Shown here in pieces: positions 61,003 through 64,000 of a DNA stretch of 64,000 nt. Position 1 is the stretch's first letter; each line of letters starts with the position of its first letter. The DNA comes from CAMTUH01 sp947084935. Lineage in GTDB: Bacteria; Pseudomonadota; Gammaproteobacteria; Coxiellales; Coxiellaceae. The position numbers and the translations under genes were made by a program. The DNA is taken from NCBI GenBank assembly GCA_947084935.1, contig CAMTUH010000009.1:20258-84257 (forward strand). Reading direction: 5' to 3'. The notes under the pieces are model-generated. The model was given only the letters and a program-made list of their open reading frames with translations, was not told the origin of the DNA and ran no database searches.

Positions 61003-62085
61003 ATGTTGTCACAAGTGACTTACATTTGGATGGACGGCGCAGAGCCGACACAGAAGTTACGATCCAAAATGAGAATTGTTCCGCATTCGAATCGCGAAAT
61101 GACGCTGGCCGATTTCCCGGAGTGGGGATTCGATGGCTCCTCCACATACCAGGCAAAGGGTCACGATTCGGATCTCATTTTAAAACCCGTTCGATTTATC
61201 AACGATCCCATCCTCGGTGAAGGCAATTATTTGTTGTTGTGTGAGGTGATGAATCCCGACGGCACAACTCCACACAAGACCAACACCCGCTCACGCTTGT
61301 CTTACCTCATGGCCAACGGTGGTGCGCAGCACGAACCCTGGATTGGATTCGAGCAAGAATATACGCTTTTCAAAGGACAGATTCCCTTGGGATGGCCAGA
61401 CCGCGGTTACCCCGCACCCCAGGGTCCATTTTATTGCGGAGTCGGTGCCGATGAAGTATTTGGCCGAGAAATCAGCGAATCCCACGCGCAGGCGTGTCTC
61501 GATGCGGGAATCATGCTGTTTGGCACCAACGCAGAAGTCATGCCCGGCCAATGGGAATTTCAAGTGGGTTACCGGGGCTTGGATAATGAGTCGGCCGATC
61601 CGCTTACCGTTTCCGATCATTTATGGTTAGCTCGCTGGCTGCTCTATCGCATTGGCGAAGAGTATGACATCACAGCGACTCTGCATCCAAAACCCGTCAA
61701 AGGCGATTGGAACGGGGCCGGCAAACACACGAACTTTTCCACGAAAGCCATGCGGGATCGCCGCTCGGGGATGAGCGCGATTGAGCAAGCGATCGAGCGC
61801 CTTTCAAAACGTCACGACGAACACATTGCGGTTTACGGTCACGGCTTAGAAGAGCGGTTAACGGGCAAACATGAAACTGCGCATATTTCGAATTTCAGCT
61901 CGGGTATTGGAAACCGCGGCGCCTCCATTCGAATTCCACGTCCCGTGGCCTTAAATGGCTGCGGTTACCTCGAAGATCGAAGACCGGGTGCGAACGCGGA
62001 TCCCTACCAAGTGGCCGCCATTTTGATTGAAACCATTTGCGGGATTCATTTACCCCAAGACGTGAAGACTCCAACCGCCGCATAG
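61003..62085 (+). CDS. glnII: Glutamine synthetase, eukaryote-type (GSII)
   Basis: This enzyme makes glutamine from glutamate, ammonia and ATP. At 360 residues it belongs to the short GSII form rather than the ~470-residue GSI. Motifs are WGFDGSSTYQAKGHDSDLIL, WIGFEQEYTLF (metal Glu), AEVMPGQWEFQVGYRG, NGAGKHTNFSTKAMR (ATP/glutamate loop) and NRGASIRIPRPVALNGCGYLEDRRPGANADPYQV. All catalytic residues look present. GSII is uncommon in gammaproteobacteria but known in Coxiella. A good AGAGGTG precedes the start. Confidence 0.95.
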   Translation: MLSQVTYIWMDGAEPTQKLRSKMRIVPHSNREMTLADFPEWGFDGSSTYQAKGHDSDLILKPVRFINDPILGEGNYLLLCEVMNPDGTTPHKTNTRSRLSYLMANGGAQHEPWIGFEQEYTLFKGQIPLGWPDRGYPAPQGPFYCGVGADEVFGREISESHAQACLDAGIMLFGTNAEVMPGQWEFQVGYRGLDNESADPLTVSDHLWLARWLLYRIGEEYDITATLHPKPVKGDWNGAGKHTNFSTKAMRDRRSGMSAIEQAIERLSKRHDEHIAVYGHGLEERLTGKHETAHISNFSSGIGNRGASIRIPRPVALNGCGYLEDRRPGANADPYQVAAILIETICGIHLPQDVKTPTAA

Positions 62086-62103
62086 CTTGCTCGATCATTA
62101 TTT

Positions 62104-62874
62104 TTAAAACGAAAACAATTGCCGTGCATTCTGTGTCGTTTGCAGAGCGACTGCTTCAAAGGACAATTTCTTTATCTCCGCAATTCGTTCGGCGACGAAT
62201 TTCACGTATTGTGGCTCGTTCGGTTTCCCTCGATGCGGTTCCGGCGTTAAATACGGCGCGTCGGTTTCGATGAGCAACCGTTCAAGCGGAACTTTTTCGG
62301 CAACTGCAACTACGTTCTTTGCGTTTTTAAACGTCACGATCCCCGAAAAAGAAATATAAAAACCTAAATCCATTGCTTGCTCGGCTAATACCCACTCTTC
62401 CGTAAAACAATGCATCACACCACCGACTTCCGCTGCTTTTTCTTCCCGTAAAATACAAATTGTGTCTTCCGGTGCACTGCGCGAGTGCACGATGATGGGT
62501 TTCTTGACTTGTCGCGCGGCTTGAACGTGCGTGCGAAAACGCTCTCGCATGACCTCCAAACCTTCTTTATTGTAATAATAATCGAGGCCCGTTTCTCCAA
62601 CAGCAACGACTTTGGGGTGATCGGCCAATTTCACCAATTCTTCAACCGTTGGTTCGCGATTAATTTTTTCACTGGGATGAAGACCCACGCTAGCAAAAAC
62701 GTTTTCAAAACACTCGGCAATGCCAATTACCACTGGCGCATGAATTAAATCGACGCCCACGCAAAGAATATATTCAACTCCAACGCTTTTCGCGCGTTCA
62801 ATTAGCGCACCGAGATCGCCCTCATACGCATCTAAATTAAGCATATTTAAATGACAATGAGTATCAATGAGCAT
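62104..62874 (-). CDS. tatD: TatD-family metal-dependent DNase
   Basis: TatD enzymes are 3'-5' exonucleases used in DNA repair and turnover. The 256-residue protein begins MLIDTHCHLNMLNLD (His-x-His metal site). It has GETGLDYYYNKEG, IIVHSRSAPEDT, MHCFTEEWVLA and LIETDAPYLTPEPHRGKPNEP. I chose the ATG at 62874, which overlaps the holB stop region by 11 bases; a longer frame to 62919 starts inside holB. The holB-tatD order is common. Confidence 0.93.
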   Translation of the reverse strand: MLIDTHCHLNMLNLDAYEGDLGALIERAKSVGVEYILCVGVDLIHAPVVIGIAECFENVFASVGLHPSEKINREPTVEELVKLADHPKVVAVGETGLDYYYNKEGLEVMRERFRTHVQAARQVKKPIIVHSRSAPEDTICILREEKAAEVGGVMHCFTEEWVLAEQAMDLGFYISFSGIVTFKNAKNVVAVAEKVPLERLLIETDAPYLTPEPHRGKPNEPQYVKFVAERIAEIKKLSFEAVALQTTQNARQLFSF

Positions 62875-63832
62875 AACGCAAAAACACACTTTCCAGTAAC
62901 AGTGTTTGATTAACCGCAATCGTTCCAGTGATCAAACGCCGCGCTTCCTGACACTGCAAAAGACACTGCATTAACCGCTCGCGCGCAACACGCTGATAAA
63001 GACGCTGAAGCTGCGGGAAACAATCGCGATTCACGATAAACGTTTCATCGAGACCCAGATGCAATCGTAACAAATCCGTATTAATACTCAGAAGAGCGTT
63101 CAGCACATCAGCAAGATTTTCATCCAAACATTTTTGAACGGACTCAATGGGATTAGCACCGTGCTCCGATACATTCACTAAATGCGCCAATAATTGATTG
63201 CGCAAAGATAAATACCCCTTTTTATCGTACTCCAATGCGCGCAACGGCGCCTGATGCGCAACGCGCAATAGCGGCTCAGCTTGATCGGCATTCTGAATGC
63301 GTGAGCGAAGCCAATCAAGGATCGTACGATCCGGCTGGTTAATAAACGGAATTTTCTGACACCGACTCAGAATGGTCTTCGGCAAATTTCCTGGTTGATG
63401 AGACACCAACATCAATAATACCTTTCCAGACGGCTCTTCTAACGTTTTTAAAAATGCATTCGACGCCGCGCGATTCATATTCTCCGCCGGTTCAACGACT
63501 ACCACCTGATAACCACCGCGCTGAGCCGTTTGATTCAATGCATCAGTTAATTCACGAATTTGATCCACTTTAATGGTTTTACTGTCTGCCTCAGGTTGCA
63601 GCAGAAAAAAATCGGGATGGCTGTTGGCGATAAACAATCGACACCCCCGGCAGTGCTCACACGCACGATTTTGTTCGTTCTCACACAAAATAAAATTTGA
63701 GAATGCGCAGGCGAAATCTTTTTTTCCAAGACCACGTGGCCCTGTTAACAATAACGCGTGCGGTAATCTTCCTTGTCGGTACGAAGAAACCAGCATTTCC
63801 CACTGCAATTTTTGCCACGGATAACACTGCAT
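62864..63832 (-). CDS. holB: DNA polymerase III subunit delta'
   Basis: HolB is part of the clamp loader that places the beta clamp on DNA. The ~322-residue protein has the P-loop-like TGPRGLGKKDFACAFSNFIL, the zinc-binding cysteines CENEQNRACEHCRGCRLF, DQIRELTDALNQTAQRG, and VVVEPAENMNRAASNAFLKTLEEP. The ATG at 63832 has the better spaced AGGGGA. The frame also opens at an ATG three codons earlier (63841). It overlaps tatD by 11 bases. Confidence 0.93.
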   Translation of the reverse strand: MQCYPWQKLQWEMLVSSYRQGRLPHALLLTGPRGLGKKDFACAFSNFILCENEQNRACEHCRGCRLFIANSHPDFFLLQPEADSKTIKVDQIRELTDALNQTAQRGGYQVVVVEPAENMNRAASNAFLKTLEEPSGKVLLMLVSHQPGNLPKTILSRCQKIPFINQPDRTILDWLRSRIQNADQAEPLLRVAHQAPLRALEYDKKGYLSLRNQLLAHLVNVSEHGANPIESVQKCLDENLADVLNALLSINTDLLRLHLGLDETFIVNRDCFPQLQRLYQRVARERLMQCLLQCQEARRLITGTIAVNQTLLLESVFLRYAH

Positions 63833-63900
63833 GATAATCATCCCCTGTAACGACTTAGATGCGGGAGCGAAGAGATCCTTTTGCAGGCAAATAAAGCGCA

Positions 63901-63980
63901 GGGCGAAGCGGAACTCGCATGAAGCAAAGCTTCATGCCCGCTGAGCGCCCGAGCCAACGATGGCGAGGGCAGCTTGCAAG
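63901..63980 (+). repeat. Two-hairpin repeat, copy 2
   Basis: The first hairpin has an outer stem AGCGG (63907-63911) / CCGCT (63938-63942), a five-base bulge, and an inner stem GCATGAAGC (63917-63925) / GCTTCATGC (63929-63937) with loop AAA. A second hairpin, CCCGAGCC / GGCGAGGG, follows, then GCAGCTTGC. It matches the element at 29854-29920, and both stems differ by compensatory pairs. It lies upstream of holB at the window end. Confidence 0.75.
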
Positions 63981-64000
63981 CGAAGCATGGAATGCGTAGC

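Overview
The window is about 64 kb of a Legionellales-type gammaproteobacterium, almost certainly Coxiella burnetii or a very close relative. This rests on protein content and layout: a eukaryote-type (GSII) glutamine synthetase, a class II-like EPSP synthase, several Coxiella-like orphan proteins, very short intergenic gaps, and many small palindromic repeats. The assignment is from memory of the lineage, not from a search. Most of the DNA is dense housekeeping sequence.

Layout. 1-2 kb: the end of an orphan membrane protein and a small exported protein. 1.2-7.5 kb: a full cytochrome c maturation operon read leftward (ccmA-B-C-D-E-F-G-H-I), preceded by a WecA-like glycosyl-phosphate transferase. 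8.7-18.7 kb: leftward core genes gyrA, serC, aroA, cmk, rpsA, lapA, lapB, pyrF and a ComEA-like protein. 18.9-29.8 kb: MtaD-like deaminase, HMG-CoA lyase, a large orphan membrane protein, birA, dedA, a lone NIS siderophore synthetase, uvrB and an aspartate aminotransferase.

29.8-35.3 kb is a decayed accessory island beginning at a tRNA-Asn gene. It holds an AbrB/PIN toxin-antitoxin pair whose toxin is frameshifted, an orphan gene cut by an IS481-family remnant, an intact-looking HigBA pair, a broken RhuM gene and a frameshifted orphan gene. Each lesion can be read in the sequence (dinucleotide gain, direct-repeat deletion, A-run loss, IS truncation). 35.3-45.5 kb: a Lpd/MerA-type flavoprotein, an HPPD-like (VOC) protein next to a PAS hybrid histidine kinase, rhlE, a fatty acid desaturase, a PAS-GGDEF-EAL protein and a nucleotide-sugar epimerase. 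45.5-51.2 kb: a complete RND tripartite efflux operon. 51.3-64 kb: an orphan HExxH-type membrane-anchored protein, a polyketide-type malonyltransferase, a CPBP protein, two outer-membrane barrels (one PagL-like), trpR, recJ, a GNAT acetyltransferase, a POT peptide transporter, GSII, tatD and holB.

The most interesting signal outside genes is the repeat landscape. There is a roughly 110-bp MITE in two nearly identical copies 39 kb apart, a GTAGCC...GGCTAC palindrome family in five copies (one supplying the last ~26 codons of ccmA), a two-hairpin element whose two copies differ by compensatory base-pair changes (one beside a tRNA-Asn 5' fragment), and two further palindromic repeats. No CRISPR array, rRNA or prophage was seen. 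I did not find one clear new multi-gene system. The best candidates are the VOC/hybrid-kinase pair and the repeat families.
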